From Microdochium bolleyi (Eukaryota > Ascomycota > Sordariomycetes > Xylariales > Microdochiaceae): a stretch of 64,000 bases of DNA. The translations under genes were made by a program, and so were the position numbers. Shown here piece after piece: positions 46,686 to 60,700 of the stretch. A model generated the notes under the pieces. The model saw nothing but the letters and a program-made list of their open reading frames with translations, did no database searches and was not told the origin of the DNA. How positions within the stretch are numbered: position 1 is the stretch's first letter; every line of letters begins with the position of its first letter. The stretch is taken from contig KQ964250.1 in NCBI GenBank assembly GCA_001566295.1, forward strand, positions 372,001 through 436,000, read 5' to 3'.

Positions 46686-49600
46686 ATGCCCTCGGCAGGC
46701 CTGGCCGCCGGGGGCCTCGCCCCCAGGCGTGCCCCTTCTTCGCTATCCAGCATCCTCGCCATCTGCTGGCTCGCGCCGCTTCTGCTCCTTCTCGTCTCGT
46801 CATGGGCCGGCTCCGTGACGGCCATGCGCCCCGGTCGCATCGCCGAGCTGCGGCAGGAGGCCGTCGACATGTTCTATCACGGCTATGACAACTACATGTC
46901 GGTGGCCTTCCCCGAGGATGAGGTGAAGATCCCACGCACTGCTGCAAAGTTATACAGTCGCGCTAACTTGCTTTACGCTACAGCTCCGACCGGTGTCGTG
47001 CATCCCTCTGACTCGCGATCCTGCGAACCCATCGAATGTCGGCCTCAACGACGTCCTTGGCAACTACTCCCTTACCCTGATCGACAGCCTATCCACCCTC
47101 GCGATCCTCGCCTCAGCCCCGGCTGACGAAAGAGGCACTGGTCCGAAGGCCCTCCGCGACTTCCAAGATGGCGTTGCAGCTCTTGTGGAACAGTATGGTG
47201 ACGGCAGAAAAGGCCCGAGTGGCCAAGGAGCACGTGCGCGAGGTTTCGACGTCGACAGCAAAGTGCAGGTATTCGAGACAGTCATCAGGGGCGTCGGAGG
47301 ACTTCTGAGCGCTCATCTTTTCGCGGTCGGCCACTTGCCAATCGACGGCTACGAACCACGATCAAGTGACGGTGACCAGGATGAGCAGCGGACTATTCGA
47401 TGGCCCAACGGGTTCGACTACAATGGCCAGCTACTACGACTTGCTCTGGACCTGGCACAGCGGCTACTTCCGGCATTCTACACGGCGACTGGCATCCCAT
47501 ATCCGCGCGTCAACCTCCGACATGGCATTCCATTCTATCTCAACTCTCCTCTACACGGCACTGCTGGCGTGCAAAACGAAGCGGACGTATCCAGAGAGAT
47601 CACTGAGACCTGTAGCGCCGGTGCTGGCAGTCTTGTTCTAGAGTTCACTGTGCTTAGTCGGCTAACGGATGACCGGAGGTTTGAACAGGCGGCCAAGAGA
47701 GCATTCTGGGCGGTTTGGTCGCGCCGGAGTAACATCGGGCTGATTGGTGCAGGAGTCGATGCGGAGAACGGCCACTGGATCGGCGCATTGTCCGGAATCG
47801 GCGCAGGTATTGACAGTTTCTTCGAGTACGCACTGAAGAGTCACATACTGTTGTCTGGGCACCAGTTGCCAAACACAACACTCCTCCCTCGGCGGGGTTC
47901 CTCTGCGCAGCGGGAGCTCCCGGATACATGGTTAGATCCGAATACCTTGTACCAGCCACTCTCCGAAGAAGACAACAGTTCCGATACCTTCTTGCAGGCC
48001 TGGCATCATGCGCATGCTGCCATAAAGCGACATTTGTACTCTGGGCAGCACCACCCACACTACGTCAACGCCCACGTCTCAACGGGGTCGCCTCAGGCCT
48101 ATTGGATAGATAGCCTGGGTGCCTACTACTCTGGCCTGCTAGCGTTAGCAGGTGAGATGGAAGAGGCCATAGAGACTCATTTGCTGTATACAGCGTTGTG
48201 GACACGTTACTCTGCACTGCCAGAGCGGTGGTCTGTCCGCGATGGTCACGTTGAGGGGGGCCTGGGGTGGTGGCCAGGACGCCCCGAGTTCATCGAATCA
48301 ACATACTATCTGTACCGTGCCACAAAAGACCCATGGTACTTATATGCTGGCGAGATGGTACTCAAAGACATCAAGCGTCGCTGCTGGACCGAGTGCGGCT
48401 GGTCAGGTCTCCAGGATGTCCGCACCGGGCAGCTCAGTGACCGCATGGAGAGCTTCTTCTTGGGGGAAACGGCAAAGTACATGTACCTGCTCTTCGATCC
48501 AGACCACCCCCTGAACAAGCTCGACGCAGCCTATGTTTTCACAACAGAGGGCCATCCACTTATCATACCAAGCAAGGCTAAGTTATGGCAGGCGAAACGG
48601 GGACAACGCAAGCAGGCTGTGCAGCCATACTTCGACGAGACATACACAAACGCATGTCCGAAGCCACCCAGCATACCGCCACTTTCTGGATCGGCAACAG
48701 CTGCCAGACAGGACCTGTTCAACGCCGCTACATTGATACGGCTCCACCACATCCCGAATCCAAATGCACTACCTGACACCGATACCAACATAAATACCGA
48801 TCCTGGACGAAGGTCTAATCATACTCTCTTCCCGTGGACGCTTCCTCCGGCTTTTCTCCCAGCTGATGGCTTCTGCGCTGTCTCGAAACAGACAGAGACC
48901 CAGATTATCGAATTTCCAGCAACGACGCAGTCTGTTGGCAGTGCTTTCAATTTTATGCTCAACTCGCAGAGCGTGATGAGGATCGGCGGTGATGGCCTGG
49001 CCATCAACAAGTTGTCTGGGCTGCGGATTGCCATGGCTATGGAGGAGCCGCCAGAGTCTGCCGAGAGAGGCTGGCGAATCACCAGCATTGGCAACCTGGC
49101 GCTAGGCCGAGATGAGAAAGTCTTCATATCTCGAGATCTGCTCTCCGATATCGTCGACCCGTTGTTCAACCGCATTCGGGATTCCGTTCTTCTGCACATT
49201 GTGCTGCAGCTCAAGCCTGTAGAGCACCCGCAGACCCAGAATGTCACTAGCACCGAGGCATCGCAGACTCCACAAAGCCCCGACAACGAGATCCTGAACC
49301 AGGAGCAGATAGAGGTCGGATCCGGGCTGCTAAGTTCTTTGTTGCAGCAGATCACCTCTGCACTCCGCGAGCCGGACGCCGCGCGAGACCCGGAGCCCTC
49401 AACCACGACGGCCCAGCACCAATACGAACAGCTCACGGCAATCATACCCACAGGACCTGGTCTCGCTCCGTTGCCCGATATCCGCCAGGCCCCGGACGTT
49501 ACAAACATCTACAACCACGCCGATGTCAGCAGCATAGGCGCCCTCTCCTGGCAGACCATATACTTCACCGACACAGCTTGCGACGGCAGACTCCCCGACT

Positions 49601-49992
49601 CTGCACCGCGCGACCATCAGGTCATCGTCATGCGCCGCGGCGGGTGCTCTTTCTCTGAGAAGCTCGCCAACATCCCGTCCTTCGCGCCATCCCGCAAATC
49701 CTTGCAGCTCGTCATCGTTGTGTCTGGCGACGAGCCAGCCTCGTCCTCTCCACTCGGCGGCATCCATGACACCGACCAGGATCCGTACGACTACAGCTTC
49801 ATCCGTCCCCTGCTTGACCTACCCCAGCGGGCGCCTTCGGGCATCGCCCGCCGGCACCCGATACCCATGGTCATGGTCCAGGGCGGTCATGCCGTGTACG
49901 AGCTGCTTCGCGGCTCGCGCAGCCTGGGCATGCGCAGGCGGTATCACGTCGAGAGCCAGGGCCTCAAGATCAACAATCTTCTCGTGGTCTGA
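46686..49992 (+). CDS. mnl1: EDEM/Htm1 (Mnl1)-type GH47 mannosidase-like protein with PA domain, two exons
   Basis: CDS is join(46686..46922, 46984..49992), 1,081 residues. The 61-bp intron (GTGAAG ... CTAAC ... CAG) rejoins FPEDE-LRPVSC, a motif conserved in EDEM proteins. The N-terminus has a signal sequence or membrane anchor at about 24-45, placing the protein in the ER. The GH47 domain spans about 55-600: FYHGYDNYM, DSLSTLAIL near 113, RHGIPFYLN near 260, ETCSAGAGSLVLEF, RPEFIESTYYLYRATKD, ESFFLGETAKYMYLLF and FTTEGHPL near 597. EDEM/Htm1 trims mannose from misfolded glycoproteins, in yeast together with Pdi1, to mark them for ER-associated degradation. A protease-associated domain follows at about 920-1040 (VIVMRRGGCSFSEKL). 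No HDEL-type retention signal is seen at the end (NNLLVV). It is longer than yeast Htm1 but the architecture suits filamentous fungi. Confidence 0.92.
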
Positions 49993-51050
49993 TGAAAGGG
50001 GGACATTATGCGCAGAAAGGCAGTATACCGACTCGCTCTCTCACCGGTTTGACGAGACGTTTGTTCGGGGTGCAGCGCTCAGAAGCTTAGAGAAACCGGC
50101 GATGATGTGGCCGTGAGCTTACAAGAGGACTGCGGTATTCAGACAGAAGCAAAATTCCTGCTCTATGTAGTTCCCACCAGCATGAGCTTCGTATATAGAG
50201 AGACACATATGACCGTGATCATTAGTAAATACGTTATACCGAGAATGACACACGTGAATGCAACACCGCACACTTGGCCGTGTGCACTTTTATGCGGATG
50301 GCCGTACTTCCTTAACGTAATACGTTGGACAGATTTCGAGACAGTTATCGTGATGCTGGATTCTCTGAAAATCCAGGAAGCCCCGGGTATATAGATTGTG
50401 AACGTCCAGAGGGCCCTAGACAGTCCATGATCTCAGACCGGGGGATACGGAGGTCTCGTGCGATGTTCAAGGCTGTATGTCATAGGTAAACAGCATAACG
50501 ATGCGACCGAAGAAACACAGAGCTCGGGATCGCCAACATCCTTCGATACAATAATACAGGTGACACTCACTCGTTCCACATGGCGCCGCAGGAGCAGGAG
50601 GGTGCGTTAAATCGAGTTATTAAGGCGGGTGTGCGAAGTCTATAGAATGGGTGGAGGGCTTTCTTTCTCCCTGCGCTAGGATCGCGATGAAAGTCATAAA
50701 ATGGTGGCAAGTGTTTACCGCCTTTCGGGTTGCTTGGTATAGCAGAGAAAGGGACCGGACGAAGTAGATAGTATCCGACTAAAACGCCATCTTAAATGCA
50801 AAATAACCCCCGAAAACTTTTCCCGTGTGGTAGCAAGAAGGAGCGCCAGCCTGCAAGAAATGCAGTCATACCGCACCACGGCCCCCTCGTCACTCCCGAG
50901 CCAGGGCCCGACACTGACAATAGTTCGGCTCATCTCTAATCAATGAAATCATGGTCTATCGTTTTTTGTTGAACGTGTCGCACATGTCGAGCATGAATGT
51001 TGAAAGCCGCGCGAGCAAAAGAGAAATCCGTCAATGGCCAGTATGGCGGT
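49993..51050. other. Convergent intergenic region
   Basis: About 1.06 kb between the stop codons of the EDEM gene (+) and the APRT gene (-). It is more A/T-rich than its neighbours and contains no supportable gene. Confidence 0.5.
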
Positions 51051-51865
51051 CTATTCAATGTCCTCAAGCAGAGTGAGGATCTTGCGGTTGGGGCCAAGAC
51101 CAAGCTGGTCACGACCCTTGAGGAAGCTCAGCTCGATCATGAAGAGGAAGCCAAGAAGATTGCCCTGGGACTTCTCGACCAACTCGGCAGCAGCGACAGC
51201 AGTACCACCTGGATGCAAGTTAGCAGCTGTGTATCACACATAGTGCACGTTCTTGTAACGCAAGGAATGCGGTCGTGATCCCGAGGGCCGAGCTGATAAG
51301 GAGAACCAGTGGTAGGGCCCCACAAGGGTGTTACAGCAGGGTTTATGAGAGTGGTGGGGTCAGGTACTGAGATGGAGGGGTTTGAGGAAGACCCGATTGC
51401 AGCGCACAATTACAACATTGCGCAAGAGCCTGTGGGAGAGAGCGCTCATTACTTACCAGTCGCGATGATGTCGTCAACGATGAGGACCTTCTGGCCAGGC
51501 TTGACAGCACCCTCCTGGATCTCGAAGACGTCCTGGCCGTACTCCTTGGTGTAGCTGACGGAGATGCACTTGCCGGGCATCTTGCCCTGCTTGCGAACAG
51601 GCACGAACGAAGCGCCGAGGTGCAGGGCGAGGGAGGGACCGAAGAGGAAGCCGCGAGCCTCGAGGCCCACGAGGACATCGGGGCCGTCAGAGCCGAATTG
51701 CTCCTTGATCATGTGCTCGAGAACGTCGAGGAGGGCGCCGAAGGTGGTTGGGCTCTGGAAGATGGGCAGGATGTCGATAAAGTTGATGCCGGGCTTGGGG
51801 AAATCGGGAACTGTGCCGAGGGCATCGATGACCATCTTCTTGGTCTGCTCAATGTTGGAGGCCAT
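51051..51865 (-). CDS. apt1: Adenine phosphoribosyltransferase, two exons
   Basis: CDS is complement(join(51051..51208, 51457..51865)), 188 residues. The 248-bp intron (GTAAGT ... CAG) splits the first Gly codon of ATGGTA. The enzyme converts adenine and PRPP to AMP and pyrophosphate in cytosolic purine salvage. The type I phosphoribosyltransferase PRPP-binding loop VLIVDDIIATGGTA lies at about 127-140, the family start FPKPGINFIDILP at 22-34, and VGLEARGFLFGPSLA, the adenine-side region, at 66-80. The length is usual for fungal APRT. Codons end overwhelmingly in C or G, in keeping with good expression. The start is the first ATG of the frame and gives the expected N-terminus. Confidence 0.96.
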
Positions 51866-54800
51866 GGTGGGCGACTGAGGTGCGGCTGTGATGGTGTGCG
51901 TGTCGAGAGGTGGTGCGAGGTACGCTTGCGGATGGTGTCAGATGTTGCGCCCAGGTTGACGAGCTTCTTCTGGAGATGGATGCGGTTTTATCGGACGGGA
52001 GAATTAGGAGGGACGGGTGGAGGCGGGGGTGGGCTATCGTCGCGAGGCATGGAGAAATCTGCTGATCTGGTTGGTGGTAGTGGTTTTTTATTTTTTTTAT
52101 CCCTCCTTTGGCTTCGAAGTGGGCGGCGGAGCGTATTGTCGGCTTGCGAGCGCAGATTGTGCCGGCTGGGTCTCGGGGCAGAGGCGTGCGGTGGGCGAGC
52201 AGATAAGTGAAGGAAGACTCCCTGCAACTCGGGGATCGTCGTCAGAGGCTGCGGAACGGAGCAGATGCGAGAGGAAAGGAGAAGGAGGGAGGCGAGACGG
52301 AGAGACGAGGCGGAAGAAAGACTGGACAACGGTGCCTGTGTCTGACAGGGAGCGGTATGAGAGCCGGGCTGGCTATCTCTCGACTCACTAAGGTGCTGTC
52401 CCGCGACTAGCTTGGTGACATGGACCTACCCGTCTGAGCTGGCCGCGTCCAGAGAGCGCCCGTGTTTTGCGCTGGGTGAGCCGATGGTGTGTGGCACGAC
52501 AAGGCGCCAGCGAGCGGAGCCGGGCTGACCAGAGTATCAGATTGGGGAGGAGCAGCAAAAAAAAGTACGACGACACGCAGTGACCCCTCGATGACCGAAC
52601 AAAGAAAGGTGGGGGGTGAGACAGAACCCCAGCAGTCGGATGCGACGCAGGCACACACACACGCACTCTCACACGCCACGGGCTTGCAGGGATGCTCCCG
52701 GCCTCTTGTGCCATGAGACTGACGAGAGCCCGTGCAAGCTTGTGAGTCAAGATGGGACGGGTGCATCAACCGGGCCGTCGTGCTTGTGCTGACTGACCAC
52801 CGATGCCCAGCGTACGGAGGACAGGGACAGGTACAGGTTTAGGTAGAGGCACGGGCATTGTCACGAACAAGACACGCCTGCCCTTTGGCTCCAGGGCCAA
52901 ACAGGGCCCGATGCTAGCGCACCCGAGATTCGATTCCACGGCGCCAAGGACGTCTGATAGCGCGAGGCGTGCTAAAAGTAGCAAGTTGCAGGCAGGGGCG
53001 TGCCAGAGTGGGTTGCTGCCATGTCATCCCACCATGTTGTCAGCTCAGGTCTGCTTCTCCCATCTGGTCGTCGATGATGGCTTGGTTGTTCTCGTTTGCG
53101 TCTGCTGTGGTTGGGGCTAGTCACCCGAGACAGAGATACGCACGTTGCCGGGGCGAACTGGTGAAGTGGTAGGCTGCCGGCAAGTTCAAAGATTCGGCTT
53201 CGTAAAAGGTAGCCGAGCTGGACAAACGAGCCACTGCGACGGATTTGACAGTCAGACTTTGATTCCGTCAGTGCCGGTCCGGTGGGCATTCGGGACTTTT
53301 GATCGTGCCTTCCTGGGACGTCCTCATGCTGCTTGCTACCTTGGTCAATCAGGCTCGTATACAACAGAGACAACCTCACCTTTTCTCAACTACGCCATCG
53401 TACCAACCTTTGCTGTTTCTTGGCTGACTTGTTAAGCTATGCACTGCCAGCAACAATCTCACATTCGTCCCCCCGCACGTAGCCGGCTTCACCAGCATGC
53501 CAATCGTTTGCTGAGTTGCACCATGGCAGCCACCCTCGCCAACCTCAGCAACGGCTGTCTTCAGTGGTAGCACCGTCGCCTTTCCCATCCAAGGTTCAGA
53601 CTCGCATCTCTCCCCCAGAAAGAGCGGTCAGGACCAGCCAGCTGCATCTCGGCTTCTTGACGTGCTTATGACGCAAACGCGACCACTTCTGCGGCCTTTA
53701 TATCTCTTGCGGACACCTGCACCGTCGCTCAAACGCCTCAAGCCACACACCCGCACACAGTCACTGGCCTCGAAGCAACCACGGCAGCCAGCCATCACTC
53801 AGCAGTGTGCAACTACGCGTGCGACTGTGCGTGCAACTCCAAGGATGTCACTGCGTGCCTCATGGAGGTCGACTCGTGAAGGTCAGTGTCTGGATCCTCC
53901 AACTTTCAAGTATGTTAACCGCCTCTCACCCACAAACGACTTCGGATTCTCGAGTGACGATGGAAGAAAGAGCATCGCGGATAGTGACGGCCCAAAGGGC
54001 ACTTGCATTCTTCCAAGGTTACCATACACCCCGTTGCCATGATGGACCACGTCCTAATCCCTTGTCCGTCATCGAATCGGCATCTTGCCAGCAAGGTTGG
54101 TTTCATACTTTGGTTTCGCACCAGCCCGTCTCTCCTCCAGCTGCTGGATTAGTCGCGATGAGCTGCCAATCAACGTGGAGTACGCAGCACGAAGCCATCC
54201 CCGGCAACTCTACACGGTCGCGCCAGCTCGTAGGACAGTGCTCGCGTTGCACCTCGATGCCGAGCCCGGGCTTGCCCCGTCGACAACAATGAGTGAAGCT
54301 GCATCGTTGTCAGCACTATAATGCAGTCCAGCCAATCGGCGGCAACGCGTGCTCTCGTCGAATGCAGCTATTCGATGCAGGTAAGTCGCGCCTCCTCCGT
54401 TGTACAATCACGTACATTGGCTCACCGCCACTTTGCGCATGGAGGCTGCCACGATGAGGACTTCCCCGGATTTCCTTGTCCGTGTATTGAGACAGCAGTC
54501 GATACAGCCAGACGGGACATAACTCGGAAAACCCAATCAGGAGGCGTCGTCGTGGAGTTTCACGCACACCCTCGTCGTGAACCAGGGTGCAGACCAGCCA
54601 AAGTTACTTTTCAGATCAGACTGACGATGATACCACAGTAATACTCACAAGCTGCTGGGCGAGAGCATGATGATCCTCGCTCTCCACCGGCACTGAACCC
54701 ATGCTCACAGCGACAAACGTGATACAGGAGGTATCTATATGCCACTCGTATTTTCTCAGGATCCTAGGTTAGCAGGTATCTGCCGGCAGTGAGGGACCAG

Positions 54801-55274
54801 ACGAGATCATGGTGAAGGCTTGCGAAGTCGTGCATAATGCGGAGCTCCCCGATTGGGCAACCCGGTATTCGTTTCGAGCACCTGATTGCATGGAACTGAT
54901 GGGATGATCGAGCGCCATCCATTCACAGCGCCTCAGCGCCTCAGCACCCCCACGGAGAGGTGGGCACAATGTGAAGCCATGCAAAGCCCAATAGTTCTCT
55001 GATCTGTTCGATATGCATTATGATTGTTTAAAATACAACAGAAAGCCAACCTGGAGAATATCTCCGGACGCAATTGGAGGGTAAATATGCCCTCACAACT
55101 CATATACATGCTTTTAGATGCCGCGAAAAATGCTTGGCATGAGATCATGAAATCACAATAGCAGGACCTGCGCATGCCGCAGAGGTCCTCTTCACAAACA
55201 GACCGCAATCTATGCTCTCTATTGAAAGCTTCAGATGGCAAATATGGTCTCGTCCCTCATCGTGCTGAGCACCC
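51866..55274. other. Intergenic region upstream of apt1
   Basis: About 3.4 kb. The first few hundred bases are the apt1 promoter, purine-rich on the plus strand. Around 53668-54321 a two-exon plus-strand reading with a presequence-like N-terminus can be built (see findings), but it matches nothing known and is not called here. Confidence 0.4.
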
Positions 55275-57791
55275 TCACATCCCTTCGAGTGGTTGCGTAA
55301 AAGTGTAATTAAAGTCGAGGAGACCGTCCAGCATCCAGTGTTGAGGGTCGAAGAAGTCGTAATTGGCGTCGCCGGCGTAGCCTATGCCCGCAATCATACT
55401 ATTAGACCCGTTGGTGTTATTGCTGAGGCCGTGTGTGGGCTGTGGCGTGAGTCCGCCGTTCATGTTCGGGAGGCTTTGCGAGATGTTGTTCTGTTGCGTG
55501 GGCGGCATCAGGGTGCTGTCAAGATGTGTCGATGATGCTGAAGACTCGTTAGCCGAGTCCGGATTAGTTGCTTGTTTGAGCGCTGCTCAATATTAGCTCA
55601 TGCGCACTGCTACCACGCATGCGCGGCCATCATGTCATACTAGCAGAACGCTGGGGAAGCGGGGGAGAGGTTGCTTACAGTCAAGTGTGGCGCGTCCAGC
55701 GGCCTGGAACTCTTCTCTCCATCGCCAGATCGAATCGAACACAAGACTCATGCTGTGCCGACAGCGCACCTTGAGTTGGAGACTGTCGTCAATATTCGCA
55801 GCCGGGTCGTCCTCGTGGAAGTTGTTCTTGCCCTTTTCTAACCGAGCCCCATTCCACATCTGAACCATCAGCTCCGCCAGGCGCCATTGCAGATCGTTCT
55901 CCAGTACGCTTGTAGTTCGGATGGCCTGGACCGTCTTATGGAACAGTTGCCGACCTCGCTCAAAGTCAATAGTCTTAGCAAAGAAGGAGCGCATCAGCTT
56001 CAGCAGCGCAAAGCCAGCCGCAACCAGCATTTGCTGCACGTAGTTGCTTGCATAGAGCAGGATATGGCGATTGGACTCCTCGAACAGTACATCTAGGAAT
56101 GTGGAAACAGCTCTCCACAGTCCCATGAGGTCGTCCATGTACCCTGGCGTGGTGCTTGAGTCGAAAAAGCCGGCAAGTCGCAAATGGACAGCGGCGGCCT
56201 TGAGGTGGACAATGACTATTGACGAGAGCGGCTGAGAGTGAATCGAGGCCTGCAAATCTGCGTAGTCTCTGCGATAGACGCGCATGAGCATGGCCCTATG
56301 CTCGTCACCAGCCACTCCCCGTGGATCACTCGCATTGCTGTACATCTCTTTGGATATTTTGTCGCAGAATCTCTCGATTCGAAGTCGTGCCTCTAGTTCT
56401 GGGGCCAAGGTGAACGGGGTGTCCTCGCCTGGGCGTATTGACAGCGTCCAGTCGTAGAGCGTCGACGCAGGCTGCCCATAGCCTGTGCCTATCGACTGCG
56501 CCACAATGTTACAGACAGCCCATGTCGTGACCCTGTCGTGAAGTTGATCCTTGTTAAGCTCAACAGATACTCGAGAGAAGTCCTGGGTGTGGTTTGGTCG
56601 GTGCAAGCCAATACCTGTAGCCGCCTTCATCATGACGCCACACAATATGTGCGTGGGGTCGGCCGTCGTCGTGCTTGTCGGCAACGGCCAGGTGCATAGA
56701 AGACACAGAGCCTTGACCACGAAGTAGCTGTTGGGTACATCGCCGACCGTATTCCACAAGAGTCGGTTGAGCGGCCCGTTCGCAAGTTCGTGGAGAATGC
56801 TGGGCTTTGGTCGGTATCTGCGTGACGCAATCGCAACAATGGACCAGAACAGGAGCGCATGCTGCTGGTAGAATAGATCGGGAGACTGCTCCGGATTGAG
56901 GAATGGCAAAAATGGGTGGTAGCAAGTGAAGTATTCCTGGAATAGGCCGCGCACGTCCTGATCGGTGAGACGAACGGATTCGAGCTCATACGCATAGTGC
57001 TGCGCGGCCATGCTATATGACCCTCCCCTCTTGAGCGTGAGCAACGAACTCACGGCCTCGTCGGATCCCATGAGCGACGGGTTCCGAGTGTGGGAGAAGC
57101 TGTTGTTTGCTACGGGCGATTGAAGTTGCGATGCCAGATCCTCGTGGTCATCCTCGAGGACGTAACCTTGACTCTTGGCTGCTCGGATGTTTCGCCGAAG
57201 CCGGTCGATCTCTCGCTCCATCTCGGCATGTTTTGATCTCTTGCCAACACGCTTGAAATTTGATTCGATCTTGCAATCGAGTTTGAGGCGGTTGCAGCGA
57301 GAGCAGCTTTGGAACGGGTCTTGTACGACGTCGCATCGTAACTAGAGGGTGGTGTGGAGTGTCAGCCATAGCCGTCTTCGACTGTGAAAGACAGTGAGGA
57401 AAGAGCAGGAAAGAGCTCGCGAGCGCAACAGCAAAATCCCACGTCCCATCCGCCAAGATCTGGGTGGAACGCGAGACTCGCCAATAGTCGGTCTGTGACC
57501 AGAGACTAGCACAGCCTGCAGAGCTTGGTAAAAGCGATAAGACAAGGATTCAATACGACATCAGGGACCGACCTTTTGCTGACGACATTCGTTGCAGGCG
57601 CGCTTGACGCCAGGTTGACGCTTTTTGTCATTCGGGTCGAGCATTGAATGGTCCTCATCGCCACTGCCAGGGCTGCTTTCGAGCCCAGTGGTGCTGATCT
57701 TGCGCTTCATCGACCCGTGGCGGGCCATTGGGCTGATGGGTGACTGGGAAGCCGAAGGGCCTCCCATGCCTGCCAATGCGCGGCCGTCCAT
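55275..57791 (-). CDS. Zn2Cys6 transcription factor with fungal-specific domain, three exons
   Basis: CDS is complement(join(55275..55582, 55679..57341, 57573..57791)), 729 residues; introns of 231 bp (GTCGGT donor) and 96 bp (GTAAGC). The first intron interrupts the zinc cluster between QQK and LRC, a common position in fungal genes. The cluster at residues 66-96 has spacing C-x2-C-x6-C-x9-C-x2-C-x6-C (ACNECRQQK ... LRCDVVQ ... CSRCNRLKLDC). It is followed by the linker ESNFKRVGKRSKHAEME and a short coiled coil. The fungal-specific transcription factor domain covers about 200-370 (YFTCYHPFLPFLNPEQ, GVMMKAATGIGLHRP). The Ser/Asn/Gln-rich C-terminus after the second intron is a likely activation region. 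The cluster and linker recall proteins annotated as War1-like in other filamentous fungi (weak-acid response), but that label is from memory and the target genes are unknown. Confidence 0.9.
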
Positions 57792-60700
57792 CTTGAGAAG
57801 CGGCTTCGGAGAGCTCAGTCTGGATCTTGAGCCTCGGCAACGAGGCCACAGACGGGAACGGCAGCGCAGAGCAAGGGCCGCACGAGCGGAGGCCCGGGTC
57901 CGTGCCGGAGACGGGATGCAGAGAGCCGGAATGGGTGTTGGAGGGCGAGCGGCGCAAGGCGGGACGGGCGCCGTTCGGGGGCAAACAGAAAAAAAGTCTT
58001 GGGGACTCCGGTTTCGCGAGGACGATGGTTCCGGACCGGAGAGCGAGTTGGGGAGGGCGGGTTAATAGCAGGATGAAAAAGCAGACACCAGGGCCCCGGG
58101 GTGGAGCGGGGTCGAGGTGGACCCGCCGCTCCAGGAGCCCCAGCCCAGCGATGTCGCCTGCAGCTTTCGAGCGTCGCTCGGCCTGCTCCTCCAACTCGTC
58201 CATTTTTTCTCGATGCGACCCCGGTTAGGCAGGTGCGACCGGCCACCCTCCCGTCGCTCTTGATCGTCCTCGAGGAAGCACAACCCGACTTGGGCCTGGT
58301 TGACACTTGCCCATCTCACAACATCGCCATCGTGAATGTCAAAAGAAATCTCCTTCGACGTGCTCCCCCAGCCTGCTGTCAGCAACCACCCATCTGCAAA
58401 ATACGAGCTGTCTGCTGGAGCAGGCTCGTGACCCCAGACGGCTCGGCCTCGGCATATGGGGGGCGCTGCTGGCCACCAACCCCCTTGCGACATGATTGCA
58501 GCCATTACCTCGACAGCCATTGCCAATCACGCTGACAATCGCCGTACAGCAACACCTCGCACCTCTCCAGCAACTGTGCAACATGAGCACTGGGGAACTC
58601 CGCGCCTGCATGCCCGTGGAGCAGATGCGCGGCGGTGGGGCCCGGGATTGCACTGGGCAGCCCGAAGGCGGAACGAGGCCGACTCATCAGACGGCGGAGT
58701 ACCTCCCTTGTGATTAGCGGCCTCGGCGGTCTTCAATGTTCGACAAGGGCGCCCGCCAGAGTCCATTCGACCCGATGGACTGAACAGGCAGACTGTACAG
58801 ATAAAGTATGGTTGATGGCAAAGGTCATTGGTGATTCCACAAACTACTGTGTGCGAGGCCGGTGCACCTCGAATGCTCTGTGGTGAATATTTCCGAATTG
58901 AGTCATGCTAGCCACCTGCTCGTAGGGTGGGTGAGCCATCGGCTGCAACGGGGACGCGAGACGCAACTCGAGCAAACGCCGGCCGCACTTGGAGGATCCC
59001 TGCATGATCGACTCTCGGGGTCCTGACTCCGCCCTCGCCGCTATGTAAGCGTCGGGCAATCTTCTCGCGACCGCCGAATTGCATTTGAAGGCAAAGATAT
59101 GAAAAGACCACGTCAAATCAGGATTATCTTCAAATCGCAGTACTTTGCTTAAAGCAAGGGAAGTCTGTCAGCCTTTAGCTGATTTCCTTTTGTGCTAGCT
59201 CATTTTGTCACGCCTGTCACATCTGTCCGGCATTGCTGTAAATCTCATGTTCTCACTGGCACGTGAGGATGTGTTACAAGACTTTGGACGATCAAAGGCT
59301 CTGGACCCAACGAGTGGCCTCTTCATCAAAAAGCGCTTGGCTGGTTGGTGCGAGCCCGGGAAAGTGAGCGGAGCAGCTTTGTGGACTTCACCGCCACCAG
59401 TGAACGGCACGATACCCTCATTTCCAACATAACAGACAGGAAAGCCGATTCTTCTTCGCGACGTAGAAGTGGACTATGCTTTCACATGAGACGAAATACT
59501 ACGCCCCAGGAGGCGACACAATCATGTTCCAACTCAAGTCAGTGCTGCAGGCTCGCCTGCTATGTTCTCTCCAAGGCAGGCCACCTCGGCTCCGGAGACA
59601 TTTCCGGGTCTCCGCAATACTTAGCAATAGGTACATGTATTGCATCGTGCTCAAATCTCGTCTATCTTCCATCAAGGTACCTGCGTTTATCTGTCCGAGT
59701 TCAGACAAACCCATACTTTCCTCCGCCCCGGGCGAGTCACACATTGAGCTGGAGTTGAGCACAACGAGTCGGCCTCGCCAGGCTCGAGTTGCAGCCCGGC
59801 AGCCCCCTGACATTTTGACTAGCTAGCGCCACGTTAGTCTAGTGGCCTCCTCAGCAGCACCAACCTGGAAGCCACAGTCCTGCAGCCAATCATCGCCTCT
59901 GCGGGAACGTCATTCGCCAACCTCCTTGCGCCCTTCGCAAGGCAAGAAAACCTCCCCGTCCATCCTCCCAACCTGACCCTCCGAGAGGCGGGCCACAACG
60001 GCGAAGCTTACCTAAGGTAGCGTAGTCTACTGGATCGCAATCGCACAGCTGCGGCCCCCGGCCGAGCCAGCGGAGAGACTCTTTCTCGAACCTCCGGCCA
60101 CTACTGGTCGACAAGCTGGCCTGCGCCTGCCTACTTAGCTTGGTACCTGATATATCGTACGTTATCCCACGGGAGCCCACCAGGCCTGCCCAAGCAGGAT
60201 GCCATCAGAGCGACCGCTCCGTCCCAAAGGGCCCCTGAGACCCCCCAAGAGAGATCCCAACCCAAAGACCTTTGCTGCTCTGCACAGGCCGACAAACCCG
60301 CCTCCAGGCCGGGGGCAGGCATCACCGGCGCAGGCGAGCTCGACGGCGGTGCAGAAGGCCAAACCTCCCGCTCGTATGTGTCCCGATCCAATCCTGAACC
60401 GTACCCTTACCGCCATGGCAACAGATCCCTCCGACCTTCTAGGCTTGGTTGTATCGATTTTGTTATCGAGTGTCATTTGTGTTGACCTAAAAACGTTTTC
60501 CCTCCAGGTCGACCGCCGACCGAGGTGTACTCATGCGCGGTGGCCCAGCCATTCGTCGACCCTGCTGTGCTCGAGAACCGTGCCCAGATGCGGGCAATGC
60601 GGTTGGGCACGAGAAAGTAGGAGAAGAATCATGTGGTCTACAAGGAGAGACTGGGGCCAGCCTTCCTTCAAAACGACATGGCCGAGACTCGCGAAGCATT

